This document shows positions 1 through 5,870 of a stretch of DNA of 5,874 bases, one piece after another (within the stretch, counting starts at the first letter, position 1; every line of letters begins with the position of its first letter). Below the pieces are notes generated by a model. That model worked only from the letters and a program-made list of their open reading frames with translations. It had not been told where the DNA came from and did not search any database. The stretch covers positions 1 through 5,874 of the forward strand of contig JADFLZ010000156.1 of the NCBI GenBank assembly GCA_022564135.1. The letters run 5' to 3'. The DNA comes from Candidatus Zixiibacteriota bacterium. GTDB lineage: Bacteria > Zixibacteria > MSB-5A5 > GN15 > FEB-12. A program made the position numbers and the translations under genes.

Positions 1-165
1 ATGATTAGGAATATTGCAGATTTCTATGACGAAGAAGTAGATGAAGCTGTAACTGCTCTGACTTCTATAATAGAGCCGATCATTATTGTATTTATGGGTA
101 TTGTCATCGGCGGTATTTTGATAGCTATGTATCTGCCAATGTTTGACATCATTGGAAAAATCTAA
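1..165 (+). CDS. pilC: Type IV pilus inner-membrane platform protein PilC, C-terminal end (5' truncated by window)
   Basis: Frame 1 is open from the first base to a TAA at 163-165, giving the last 54 residues of a larger protein. The segment reads IADFYDEEVDEAV, then a hydrophobic helix starting near IIEPIIIVF and ending in AMYLPMFDIIGKI. This matches the conserved C-terminus of the PilC/GspF (T2SSF) family: an acidic FY-EEEV stretch, an EP at the start of the last transmembrane helix, a glycine-rich helix centre, and an AMYLP-F end. PilC is the inner-membrane platform of the type IV pilus machine, working with the PilB and PilT motor ATPases. The ATG at position 1 is an internal methionine rather than the true start, because family members are about 400 residues long. 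The related type II secretion protein GspF cannot be fully excluded from 54 residues, but a PilS-like kinase downstream favours the pilus reading. Confidence 0.88.
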   Translation: MIRNIADFYDEEVDEAVTALTSIIEPIIIVFMGIVIGGILIAMYLPMFDIIGKI

Positions 166-172
166 CGATAAA
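143..172 (+). promoter_or_regulatory. Candidate sigma-70 promoter for the histidine kinase gene
   Basis: A perfect TTGACA lies at 143-148 inside the end of pilC. It is followed 18 bp later by GATAAA at 167-172, a 4/6 match to the -10 consensus. A start near 179 would give a leader of about 55 nt containing the hairpin at 205-226. The -35 overlaps coding sequence and the -10 is mediocre, so this could be chance. The kinase may instead be read through from pilC. Confidence 0.25.
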
Positions 173-204
173 AAATTGTACAGATTTGATAATAACTAAG
201 CAGG

Positions 205-226
205 ACGGCGCCCACCAGGGCGCCGT
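205..226 (+). terminator. Perfect 9-bp G+C-rich hairpin between pilC and the kinase start (terminator, attenuator or translational block)
   Basis: ACGGCGCCC at 205-213 pairs perfectly with GGGCGCCGT at 218-226 around an ACCA loop. The sequence after it is TTGCTATATATG, which lacks the run of T expected of a strong intrinsic terminator. The only purine-rich ribosome-binding candidate for the next gene, AGGG at 217-220, lies across the loop and 3' arm. The structure could therefore end or attenuate pilC transcription, or hide the kinase ribosome-binding site. The hairpin itself is certain as sequence; its role is inferred. Confidence 0.55.
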
Positions 227-234
227 TGCTATAT

Positions 235-1938
235 ATGACAAACAGTAAACATCTCGAAAGAATAGACTGGTTTTTGCCGCTCAGACTGGCCTCTTATGTA
301 ATTCTGTTTGCAGCGATTGTGCTCTGGATGGATTTCCCGGGCTTTATGCAGGTGCCCGTCATTATCTATTCACTGCTGACTCTGGCTGTTGGTGTCTCTC
401 TTACTAAAAAGTTCAAGCGCAAACTGGCCATGATTACTCCCTGGATTGTGGCGCTTCACTTTGTCTTTGAAATTGCTTTAGAGTCGATTGTGGTCTACTC
501 CACCGGTGACATAAGTTCTCCGCTTACAGCTATGTTCGTTCTGACCATTGCCTCTGCTGCTCTGGTTTACCGGCTGGCTGGTACACTTTTGATGGCGACA
601 ATTGTATCTTCGGCTTTGAGCATAATAGTCTGGTTTGTTTATATCATAGATGCTCATTTGTCTTTATCAATCGACGAACTGAGCCGGTTTTTCGTGGGCA
701 AAGAACGAATGTTCTATGCTATCTTTTTCCATTTTTTGATTTTCTATCTGGTAGCATTTATCTCGGGCTATCTGGCTGAGAGAATCAAATCCGGCGCCAG
801 ACAGCTGGAAGATACTTCAAGAGCGCTTAGAATTGCTAAACTTGAAACAGACGACATCCTCAGACATCTCAGTTCAGGGCTGATGAGCATTGATGCCAGA
901 GGTGTGATTATATTTTTTAACAGGGCCGCCGAGACAATTACAGGATTTAATGAAAAAGATATCAGGGGTAAGGATTGCCACACTGTTTTTCATAAGAGGA
1001 TGCCGGAACTCGCCAGATGCCTGAAGGCCGGTATTGATGAAAGAATGGAATTCCCCAGAAAGGAATTGCAGATCGAAGTAAGCCCGGGAAATGTTATTCC
1101 ACTGGGACTGTCAACATCGGTGTTAACAGAACCCGATGGTGAGCTTCGCGGACTTATTGTAATATTTTCTGACTTGACCGAGGCCAAAGAATTAGAAGAC
1201 AAGGTCCGCTCGGCAGACAGATTGTCGGCCATTGGCGAATTATCGGCCTGTATCGCCCATGAAATCAGAAATCCTCTGGCGGCAATTTCCGGCTCAGTGG
1301 AAGTGATCAAAAACGAATTGAGTCTGGAGGGCAGTAATCAGAAGCTGATGGACCTGATAATAAAAGAATCAGATCGCTTAACCAAAATGCTGACAAAATT
1401 CCTTCAATATGCCAGCATTGAACGTCGGACATTTAACAAAGTTGAATTGTGTCATCTGATTTCAGAAACAATGGAAATTCTTTACCGGGACGAATCAATA
1501 CATTCAAATATCAAAGTTAATCTTGAATCAGAAGAGTCCATAGTATATGTGATCGGCGATGAAGACCTGATTAAGCAAATTCTGATAAATCTGGCTGTTA
1601 ATGCCTGTCAGGCTTTTGAAGGTCAGCCGGGCGAGATAATTTTCAAAGTCTCAATAGATGCTGAGCAGCAAATCGTAAGATTGGAAGTAATTGATAATGG
1701 CCCCGGAATGTCGGCAGAATTAACCAATAAAGCTTTTCAGCCGTTTTTCTCGACTCGAAAAGGGGGTACAGGCCTGGGATTGGCTATTGTGCACCGGCTG
1801 GCAGAAGTTCTGGGGATTGATATTAGGATTGAATCAGAAGAAAACGTCGGGACTTCGTTTATTCTTGAGTTTAAAACGTACTCTCAGCCCGGACTGGCTG
1901 ATCTGGCCCGCCAAACCGGTAAAATCCCGGCTATTTAA
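235..1938 (+). CDS. Membrane PAS-domain sensor histidine kinase, PilS-like
   Basis: This is a 567-residue membrane sensor kinase expected to autophosphorylate a histidine and pass the phosphate to a response regulator. The N-terminal 185 residues hold about six hydrophobic helices (roughly 17-33, 42-57, 68-88, 96-113, 116-138 and 159-182) with no large periplasmic domain, the layout of PilS-type sensors. A linker leads to a PAS domain (about 205-320) with GLMSIDARGVIIFFNRAAE. The HisKA H-box is AHEIRNPLAAI with the phosphoacceptor at His342. The ATPase domain shows the N-box NLAVNACQAF (Asn456), the G1 box DNGPGM (Asp487), the F-box FQPFFSTRKGG and the G2 box GTGLGLAI, so it looks catalytically intact. 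Its position 69 bp after pilC suggests pilus gene control as in PilS/PilR, but no regulator gene follows. ATG 235 is preferred; an in-frame TTG at 226 has AGGG five bases upstream and would add three residues. Confidence 0.93.
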   Translation: MTNSKHLERIDWFLPLRLASYVILFAAIVLWMDFPGFMQVPVIIYSLLTLAVGVSLTKKFKRKLAMITPWIVALHFVFEIALESIVVYSTGDISSPLTAMFVLTIASAALVYRLAGTLLMATIVSSALSIIVWFVYIIDAHLSLSIDELSRFFVGKERMFYAIFFHFLIFYLVAFISGYLAERIKSGARQLEDTSRALRIAKLETDDILRHLSSGLMSIDARGVIIFFNRAAETITGFNEKDIRGKDCHTVFHKRMPELARCLKAGIDERMEFPRKELQIEVSPGNVIPLGLSTSVLTEPDGELRGLIVIFSDLTEAKELEDKVRSADRLSAIGELSACIAHEIRNPLAAISGSVEVIKNELSLEGSNQKLMDLIIKESDRLTKMLTKFLQYASIERRTFNKVELCHLISETMEILYRDESIHSNIKVNLESEESIVYVIGDEDLIKQILINLAVNACQAFEGQPGEIIFKVSIDAEQQIVRLEVIDNGPGMSAELTNKAFQPFFSTRKGGTGLGLAIVHRLAEVLGIDIRIESEENVGTSFILEFKTYSQPGLADLARQTGKIPAI

Positions 1939-1961
1939 CTGGAAAATCTGTTTCCTTTTAG

Positions 1962-1990
1962 GACTTGTTTTTTCTCTACAGCTGTATAAT
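1962..1990 (+). promoter_or_regulatory. Candidate promoter for the isomerase lipoprotein gene
   Basis: A perfect TATAAT lies at 1985-1990 in the 86-bp gap after the kinase gene. The hexamer 17 bp upstream, GACTTG at 1962-1967, is a poor -35. The better-looking TTGTTT at 1965-1970 leaves only 14 bp of spacer. A start near 1997 would give a leader of about 28 nt before the TTG start at 2025. It is plausible because the gap is much wider than the downstream overlap, but the -35 is weak. Confidence 0.35.
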
Positions 1991-2009
1991 TTAACAGACT
2001 TCAACATGA

Positions 2010-2016
2010 GAGGTGA
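2010..2016 (+). promoter_or_regulatory. Ribosome binding site that selects the TTG start at 2025
   Basis: GAGGTGA at 2010-2016 is a seven-base match to the 16S rRNA anti-Shine-Dalgarno complement AGGAGGTGA. It sits eight bases before TTG 2025. The longer in-frame GTG start at 2013 lies inside this site, so it cannot use it. This is the strongest ribosome binding site in the window together with that of the cold-shock gene. Confidence 0.7.
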
Positions 2017-2024
2017 GTTTAGTT

Positions 2025-3794
2025 TTGAGAAAATCAGTAATTCTTTTTTCCATTATTTTAACAGCTGTATTTGTGATTTCCTGCCGACCTGTAATTATCT
2101 ATCAGAAGGATTTGAGCAGGTTCGAATATGAAATTGCCAGTGCAGATAATAATTACAGCCTGACCACGGCGCAGCTCTATCAGCGTTTATTTGAAAGCAC
2201 AATGCTGCCCAAAGGCGGCATACTTGAAAAATCGACAGTAAAGAAGCTGGTCGACAGCATAGTTGTAGATACTTTGCTGGGGCTGGAGGCATCGCAGGTA
2301 GATTTACGAAACCACTACGAATATTACAGCAAATACCGGGCAGGTTATGCTTCAATAATGTCAGAAGTCTATTACAAGAACGCAATTTACGGCCAGATAT
2401 CAGCTGATACATCAGAAATATTCAAATATATCAGAGACAATACAGAGGAATTCAGACTTGAAGAACAGATGCAGACTCGCCACATCGTTATTACAAAGGT
2501 AGCTCTTCGGCATGGTCCGGATTCACTGAAGTACCTGGCCATGTCTGATAGTGCGCTTGAGCAAGCTACCAGGGAAATAGCTTTTGATCTGAAATCAGGC
2601 ATCCAATCCAAAGATGATTTCATTGAAGCGGCAAAAGAGTATTCTCATGATGAAGTTTCTGCACGCCGAGGTGGATTAATTGAATGGGTACGACCCGGAT
2701 TTTTTGCCTGGCCGTTCGACTCAGTAGCTTTTGCGGCAAAGCCCGGAGATATCGTTGGTCCTTACAGAGATAAAGACGGCTGGCAGATTTTGTACATTGA
2801 GCACTATATTCCCGGAGGTGTACCCCCTCTAAATCCGGAGCAGTTTGTTACTGCCAGGTCAAAAGTTTTAAGTGCCAAGACCCGGGATTACAGCCTACAG
2901 GTCTTTGATACTCTCTTTTCTAATATTGAGATTCGATACAACGAACCACTTTTTAACACAAATATCTACGATGTAGACAAAACGACCTGGGCAGCCATAA
3001 TAAACCAGTCGGATACAATTGATTTTGGTGATTTAAGAGTCGGTGAAGTGATAATCAGGAGGACATATAAAGTATCGAGTTCAACCGTTGAAATGAAAAA
3101 AGAGATGGTGAGGATAATGGCACGGAAGTGGGTCATTGTCCAGCAAGCTCGAAAAATGAAACTGGATACTTTGCCGCAAGTTATCAACCAGATAGCCACT
3201 ACCAAGCACTCTTTTTCCAGACATATTGTAGAAAGTAAAATTATCGATCATCGCTGGGAACCAACTGCAGAAAAGATCAAAGATTACTATCAAAAACACA
3301 TTGATGAGTATGCTGTAAAAAAACCTTTCAATGTCCAGCACATACTTGTCGAAGACTCCCTGTTTGCTGAGTTTGTCAGAGATCAGGCGATTGCAGGCGC
3401 GGACTTTATGAAACTAGCCAGAGATTACTATCCCGGCGAAAAAGAGATACGGATTGAACTGGCCAATCTCGGATTTATCGGACCGAACGATGTATCGGCG
3501 GAATTTTTTGAAATCGCGCGGGTAACAGGTGAAGGACAAATCAGCAGACCGGTTCATACTGAGTATGGTTATCACATAATTAAGGTGATAGAGAAAAAAA
3601 AGATTGTTACCTTAGAAAGGGCTGCACCGGAAATTACGAAAATATTAAAGAGCCTTGAGCTTAAAAGACAGGAAACCGAATTTAAGAAAAATCTTTTTAA
3701 AAAGTATAACGTTTTTGTTTCAGATAGAATCTTTTCCATACACTTAAAACCCTTAGTTCAGCGCAGAGAATCAGATGAAGGAAACGGTTCCTAA
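2025..3794 (+). CDS. Lipoprotein with two parvulin-type peptidyl-prolyl isomerase domains (SurA/PrsA-like folding factor)
   Basis: The 589-residue product begins MRKSVILFSIILTAVF and has a lipobox VISC with the modified cysteine at residue 20. It should be exported and lipid-anchored; +2 is Arg rather than Asp, which would allow outer-membrane sorting if a Lol system exists. Parvulin domain 1 (about 149-261) shows TRHIVI, EYSHDEVSARRGGLIEW, a PFDSVAF helix and KPGDIVGPYRDKDGWQILYI. Domain 2 (about 434-523) shows VQHILV, ANLGFI, GQISRPVHTEYGYHIIKV. Each is preceded by a helical SurA-N-like region (about 45-148 and 332-433). The first domain has the canonical GG turn while the second has a degenerate one. 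The family isomerises X-Pro bonds and chaperones exported proteins, notably outer-membrane proteins. TTG 2025 is chosen because GAGGTGA lies at optimal spacing and the resulting signal peptide is compact; a GTG at 2013 would add four residues. The 3' end overlaps the lipid kinase gene. The exact client range is unknown. Confidence 0.88.
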   Translation: MRKSVILFSIILTAVFVISCRPVIIYQKDLSRFEYEIASADNNYSLTTAQLYQRLFESTMLPKGGILEKSTVKKLVDSIVVDTLLGLEASQVDLRNHYEYYSKYRAGYASIMSEVYYKNAIYGQISADTSEIFKYIRDNTEEFRLEEQMQTRHIVITKVALRHGPDSLKYLAMSDSALEQATREIAFDLKSGIQSKDDFIEAAKEYSHDEVSARRGGLIEWVRPGFFAWPFDSVAFAAKPGDIVGPYRDKDGWQILYIEHYIPGGVPPLNPEQFVTARSKVLSAKTRDYSLQVFDTLFSNIEIRYNEPLFNTNIYDVDKTTWAAIINQSDTIDFGDLRVGEVIIRRTYKVSSSTVEMKKEMVRIMARKWVIVQQARKMKLDTLPQVINQIATTKHSFSRHIVESKIIDHRWEPTAEKIKDYYQKHIDEYAVKKPFNVQHILVEDSLFAEFVRDQAIAGADFMKLARDYYPGEKEIRIELANLGFIGPNDVSAEFFEIARVTGEGQISRPVHTEYGYHIIKVIEKKKIVTLERAAPEITKILKSLELKRQETEFKKNLFKKYNVFVSDRIFSIHLKPLVQRRESDEGNGS

Positions 3795-4398
3795 TACATC
3801 TGGTGGTAACATAAGTCTTAAACAGGAACTCTTAAGAAAGTCAACGCATATTGGTGCTTTGGTTATCCCCGGTGGATATTACTTCCTGGAACTGGAGCAA
3901 GTGACGGCGTTCTCGATTCTTTCGGGCATCGCTTTGTTCATGCTGGTCATCGATGTTTCCAGATTGCGGAACTGGTGGTTCTGGAGAGTTTTGAGCGGCC
4001 GGGTTTTCTCACGCATGCTGCGTAAACATGAGCAGGATGGTGACCTGACCGGGGCATCATATATTCTGCTGGCTGCCGCTGCTTCGGTAGCCATATTCAG
4101 CAAGCCGGTGGCAATCGCAGCGATTTCTTTCATTATTGTCGGCGATGCCGCCGCGGCTTTAATCGGACGGAGATTTGGCCGTACTAAAATAGGAAATAAG
4201 ACTTTGGAAGGTTCTCTGGGCTGTCTGGCAGCAACATTTCTGGTAGCTTTTTTCACTCCAGGTATACCGTTGCAGGTAGCTCTCTTAGGGGCGTTAGTTG
4301 CCACTGTAGTTGAAGCCTGGCCGATGGGTGTGGACGATAATGTCTCGGTGCCGCTTTTATCAGGGCTGGCCATGACTATGTTCATCGTTCTGAGCTAA
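3775..4398 (+). CDS. Dolichol kinase/Dgk1/phytol kinase family membrane lipid kinase (CTP-type)
   Basis: The 207-residue, strongly hydrophobic protein has about five or six membrane helices and the signature of the SEC59/DGK1/VTE5 family (COG0170), which phosphorylates lipid alcohols or diacylglycerol, usually with CTP. Visible motifs are ELLRKSTHIG (Arg21, Lys22, His25), the cytosolic stretch RKHEQDGDLTGASY, the nucleotide-site segment GDAAAALIGRRFGRTKIG with Asp124 and Gly131, then NKTLEGS, and a late VEAWP-DDNVSVPL. In yeast Dgk1 an Arg-Lys pair and an Asp with a Gly seven residues later are essential, and the same spacing is seen here. Many databases label such proteins phosphatidate cytidylyltransferase, but the motif set fits the kinase branch. 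The substrate (polyprenol, diacylglycerol or another isoprenoid alcohol) cannot be told from sequence. The ATG lies 20 nt inside the upstream gene in the +1 frame, with only a weak AGAG ribosome site, so translational coupling is likely. A terminator follows directly. Confidence 0.85.
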   Translation: MKETVPNTSGGNISLKQELLRKSTHIGALVIPGGYYFLELEQVTAFSILSGIALFMLVIDVSRLRNWWFWRVLSGRVFSRMLRKHEQDGDLTGASYILLAAAASVAIFSKPVAIAAISFIIVGDAAAALIGRRFGRTKIGNKTLEGSLGCLAATFLVAFFTPGIPLQVALLGALVATVVEAWPMGVDDNVSVPLLSGLAMTMFIVLS

Positions 4399-4401
4399 AA
4401 T

Positions 4402-4423
4402 AACTGATTTCTGTCAGTTTTTT
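4402..4423 (+). terminator. Intrinsic terminator after the lipid kinase gene
   Basis: AACTGA at 4402-4407 pairs with TCAGTT at 4414-4419 around a six-base loop. A run of six T at 4418-4423 overlaps the 3' arm. The A-rich bases before the stem can pair with the T-run to extend it after one mismatch. It starts four bases after the stop codon and ends the lipoprotein-lipid kinase unit. The stem is short, so it may be leaky. Confidence 0.65.
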
Positions 4424-4424
4424 G

Positions 4425-4453
4425 TTGGCAAAAAGCTATTCCATAATTATTAT
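4425..4453 (+). promoter_or_regulatory. Sigma-70 promoter of the cold-shock gene
   Basis: TTGGCA at 4425-4430 (5/6 match to the -35 consensus) and TATTAT at 4448-4453 (5/6 match to the -10) are separated by an ideal 17-bp spacer. The spacer and flanks are A+T-rich. Transcription would begin near 4460, giving a leader of about 40 nt, far shorter than the long thermosensing leader of E. coli cspA. The promoter abuts the preceding terminator's T-run. Confidence 0.7.
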
Positions 4454-4491
4454 ATTATAAACAGGGGCACAGATGTAGGTCGCTAAGACTC

Positions 4492-4496
4492 GGAGG
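4492..4496 (+). promoter_or_regulatory. Strong ribosome binding site of the cold-shock gene
   Basis: GGAGG sits five bases before ATG 4502. The in-frame TTG at 4499 is only two bases downstream, too close to use, so this site settles the start at 4502. Confidence 0.8.
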
Positions 4497-4501
4497 TATT
4501 G

Positions 4502-4717
4502 ATGTCCAAAGGTAGAGTTAAATACTTCAATGACTTAAAAGGCTGGGGATTTATTACCAGCGAGGGAATCGAGCAGGATATATTCGTCCATTATAGCGCT
4601 ATTAAAATGGAGGGATTTAAAACACTCAAAGAAGGACAGGAAGTCCAGTACGAATTGACCAAAACAGAGCAGGGTCCAAGAGCTCTCAACGTGACCCTGG
4701 CTGAATTGGCCGAGTAA
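4502..4717 (+). CDS. Cold-shock domain protein (CspA family)
   Basis: This 71-residue protein is a single cold-shock domain: a small beta-barrel that binds single-stranded RNA and DNA and acts in the cytoplasm as an RNA chaperone or antiterminator. RNP1 reads KGWGFI (residues 13-18; Trp replaces the more usual Phe, an aromatic substitution that should still stack on bases). RNP2 reads IFVHYSAI (about 27-34). The rest, MEGFKTLKEGQEVQYELTKTEQGPRALNVT, follows the family closely, and length is typical. It has its own promoter, a strong ribosome site and its own terminator, so it is a single-gene unit. Whether it is induced by cold or expressed constitutively cannot be told; bacterial genomes often carry several copies with different expression. 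A precise csp letter cannot be assigned. Confidence 0.95.
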   Translation: MSKGRVKYFNDLKGWGFITSEGIEQDIFVHYSAIKMEGFKTLKEGQEVQYELTKTEQGPRALNVTLAELAE

Positions 4718-4743
4718 AAGATTAAGCATTCACCAAATTTGTT

Positions 4744-4775
4744 AATGTCGCTTTAACATAGCGGCATTTCTTATT
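4744..4775 (+). terminator. Intrinsic terminator after the cold-shock gene
   Basis: AATGTCGCT at 4744-4752 pairs with AGCGGCATT at 4760-4768 (nine pairs, one of them G-U) around a seven-base loop. It is followed by the T-rich tail TCTTATTT. It lies 26 bases after the csp stop codon and separates that gene from the threonine aldolase unit. Confidence 0.75.
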
Positions 4776-4778
4776 TAA

Positions 4779-4797
4779 ATTAGAAAAATTTACTAAT
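4779..4797. repeat. Short inverted repeat upstream of the threonine aldolase promoter
   Basis: ATTAG at 4779-4783 and CTAAT at 4793-4797 form five-base arms around nine A+T-rich bases, ending eight bases before the proposed -35. The position suits an activator or repressor site. Arms this short arise easily by chance in A+T-rich DNA, so support is weak. Confidence 0.2.
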
Positions 4798-4805
4798 CTC
4801 TAAAG

Positions 4806-4833
4806 TTGCCTGAGTTCTAAAACAACTTATATT
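4806..4833 (+). promoter_or_regulatory. Promoter of the threonine aldolase gene, giving a nearly leaderless message
   Basis: TTGCCT at 4806-4811 (4/6) and TATATT at 4828-4833 (5/6) are spaced 16 bp apart. The predicted start, about seven bases past the -10, falls at 4840-4842 and so at or within two bases of the ATG. The -10 region also reads TATATTTG, which fits the Bacteroidota -7 consensus TAnnTTTG. No Shine-Dalgarno sequence is present before the ATG, which agrees with a leaderless message. Confidence 0.5.
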
Positions 4834-4841
4834 TGCAAGTA

Positions 4842-5870
4842 ATGAAAACAATTGATTTAAGATCAGATACTGTTACCAAGCCATCCGAAGCGATGCGCCA
4901 GGCTATGCTGACTGCTGAAGTAGGTGATGATGTTTTTGGCGACGACCCGACAGTAAATGAACTTGAAAATTTTATAGCCGAACTGTTCGGCAGGGATTCG
5001 TCTCTTTTTGTGCCGTCCGGAACTATGGCCAATCAAATTTGTCTGAAAACAAATAGTCAGCCGGGCTGGGAGCTTTTATGTGAGAGAGAGTGCCACCTGG
5101 TCAACTACGAGGTCGCCGGACCGGCAGTTCATGCAGGGCTGCTGGTAAACCTGCTGACTACAGATTCGGGTTCATTAACTGCTGAATTGGTGCGAGAGAA
5201 TATCAGGCCAAAAAACATTCACTCACCGCTGACCAAAATTGTAGCAGTTGAAAATTCACACAACCGCCATGGCGGTACGATAATTCCTCAAAATGATATT
5301 GTCGAACTGGCAAAGTTATGTAAAGAGCACGAACTGATTTTTCACCTCGATGGCGCCAGAATATGGAATGTTCATGCTGCCACAGGTCTTTCGCTTAAAG
5401 AACTGACCGAGCCCTTTGATTCTATCTCGGTCTGTTTGTCTAAAGGGCTGGGAGCGCCGGTCGGTTCGATGATAATCGGCAGCAGCGAGTTTATTGAAAA
5501 ATGCCGCCGGGAAAGAAAGCTGTTTGGCGGAGGCATGCGACAGGCCGGAATTATTGCTGCGGCAGGACTGTATGCTGCCAAAAATAATATAAAAGGCCTG
5601 GCCAATGATCACTCTAATGCCAGAATTCTGGCCGAAGGCTTAAACGCTCTGGACACTTTTGAAGTCGATATGGATAAAGTGCAGACAAACATAGTTGCCA
5701 TATATTTGAAATCAGAAAGTAAGGCAGCTGAGGTAATTGAAAAGATGGCGTCGATAGGTATCAGAGCGGTAGCCTACAGCGAAACCAAAATACGCTTTGT
5801 TACCCATCTGGATGTTTCAGAAGATGACTGTAAAGAGGCGGTGCAGCGCATTTCCAAAGCGTTCGGTTAA
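4842..5870 (+). CDS. ltaE: Low-specificity L-threonine aldolase (PLP-dependent)
   Basis: This 342-residue cytoplasmic enzyme of the fold-type I PLP family cleaves L-threonine or L-allo-threonine to glycine and acetaldehyde, supplying glycine or degrading threonine. The N-terminus MKTIDLRSDTVTKPSEAMR and GDDVFGDDPTVNELE are family hallmarks. PSGTMANQ (about 58-65) contacts the cofactor phosphate; His85 in ECHLVNYE is the residue that stacks on the PLP ring; HLDGARIWN carries Asp170 and Arg173; the cofactor lysine is Lys201 in SKGLGAPVGS; GGGMRQAG and RFVTHLDV (Arg318) follow. Length is normal and no key residue is missing. ATG 4842 matches the usual family start; an in-frame TTG at 4833 would add three residues but lies within the proposed -10. 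There is no visible ribosome site. The gene ends four bases before the window edge, so its downstream neighbour is unseen. Stereospecificity (allo, low or high) cannot be assigned from sequence. Confidence 0.95.
   Translation: MKTIDLRSDTVTKPSEAMRQAMLTAEVGDDVFGDDPTVNELENFIAELFGRDSSLFVPSGTMANQICLKTNSQPGWELLCERECHLVNYEVAGPAVHAGLLVNLLTTDSGSLTAELVRENIRPKNIHSPLTKIVAVENSHNRHGGTIIPQNDIVELAKLCKEHELIFHLDGARIWNVHAATGLSLKELTEPFDSISVCLSKGLGAPVGSMIIGSSEFIEKCRRERKLFGGGMRQAGIIAAAGLYAAKNNIKGLANDHSNARILAEGLNALDTFEVDMDKVQTNIVAIYLKSESKAAEVIEKMASIGIRAVAYSETKIRFVTHLDVSEDDCKEAVQRISKAFG

Noticed and set aside
188..193. GATAAT as a -10 element for the kinase gene.
   Set aside because: No acceptable -35 hexamer occurs 16-18 bp upstream. 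The TTGACA at 143-148 is too far away to pair with it.
990..1310. A 106-codon minus-strand frame opposite the kinase PAS and H-box region.
   Set aside because: It lies opposite strongly conserved kinase coding sequence, shows no motif and has no supporting ribosome site that I could see.
1941..1955. GGAAA and TTTCC inverted repeat followed by TTTT just after the kinase stop codon, a possible terminator.
   Set aside because: The stem has five pairs, mostly A-T, and the T-run is only four bases. It is too weak to call.
1787..2131. A 114-codon + strand frame spanning the kinase 3' end and the lipoprotein 5' end.
   Set aside because: It overlaps conserved kinase sequence and the lipoprotein signal peptide in another frame and has no recognisable domain. 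Its internal ATG at 2006 has no ribosome site of its own.
3879..4385. A 168-codon open frame on the minus strand, opposite the lipid kinase gene.
   Set aside because: Its translation is low-complexity, rich in Ala, Thr, Ser and Arg, with no recognisable motif, while the + strand frame carries the full set of lipid kinase motifs. It is a shadow of that gene.
4426..4442. TGGCA upstream of csp as a possible sigma-54 -24 element.
   Set aside because: The required GC doublet does not occur at the correct spacing downstream, whereas a sigma-70 pair with a 17-bp spacer fits the same region well.
4473..4478. ATG followed at once by TAG in the csp leader, a minimal start-stop element.
   Set aside because: It has no Shine-Dalgarno sequence and such a six-base string is likely by chance.
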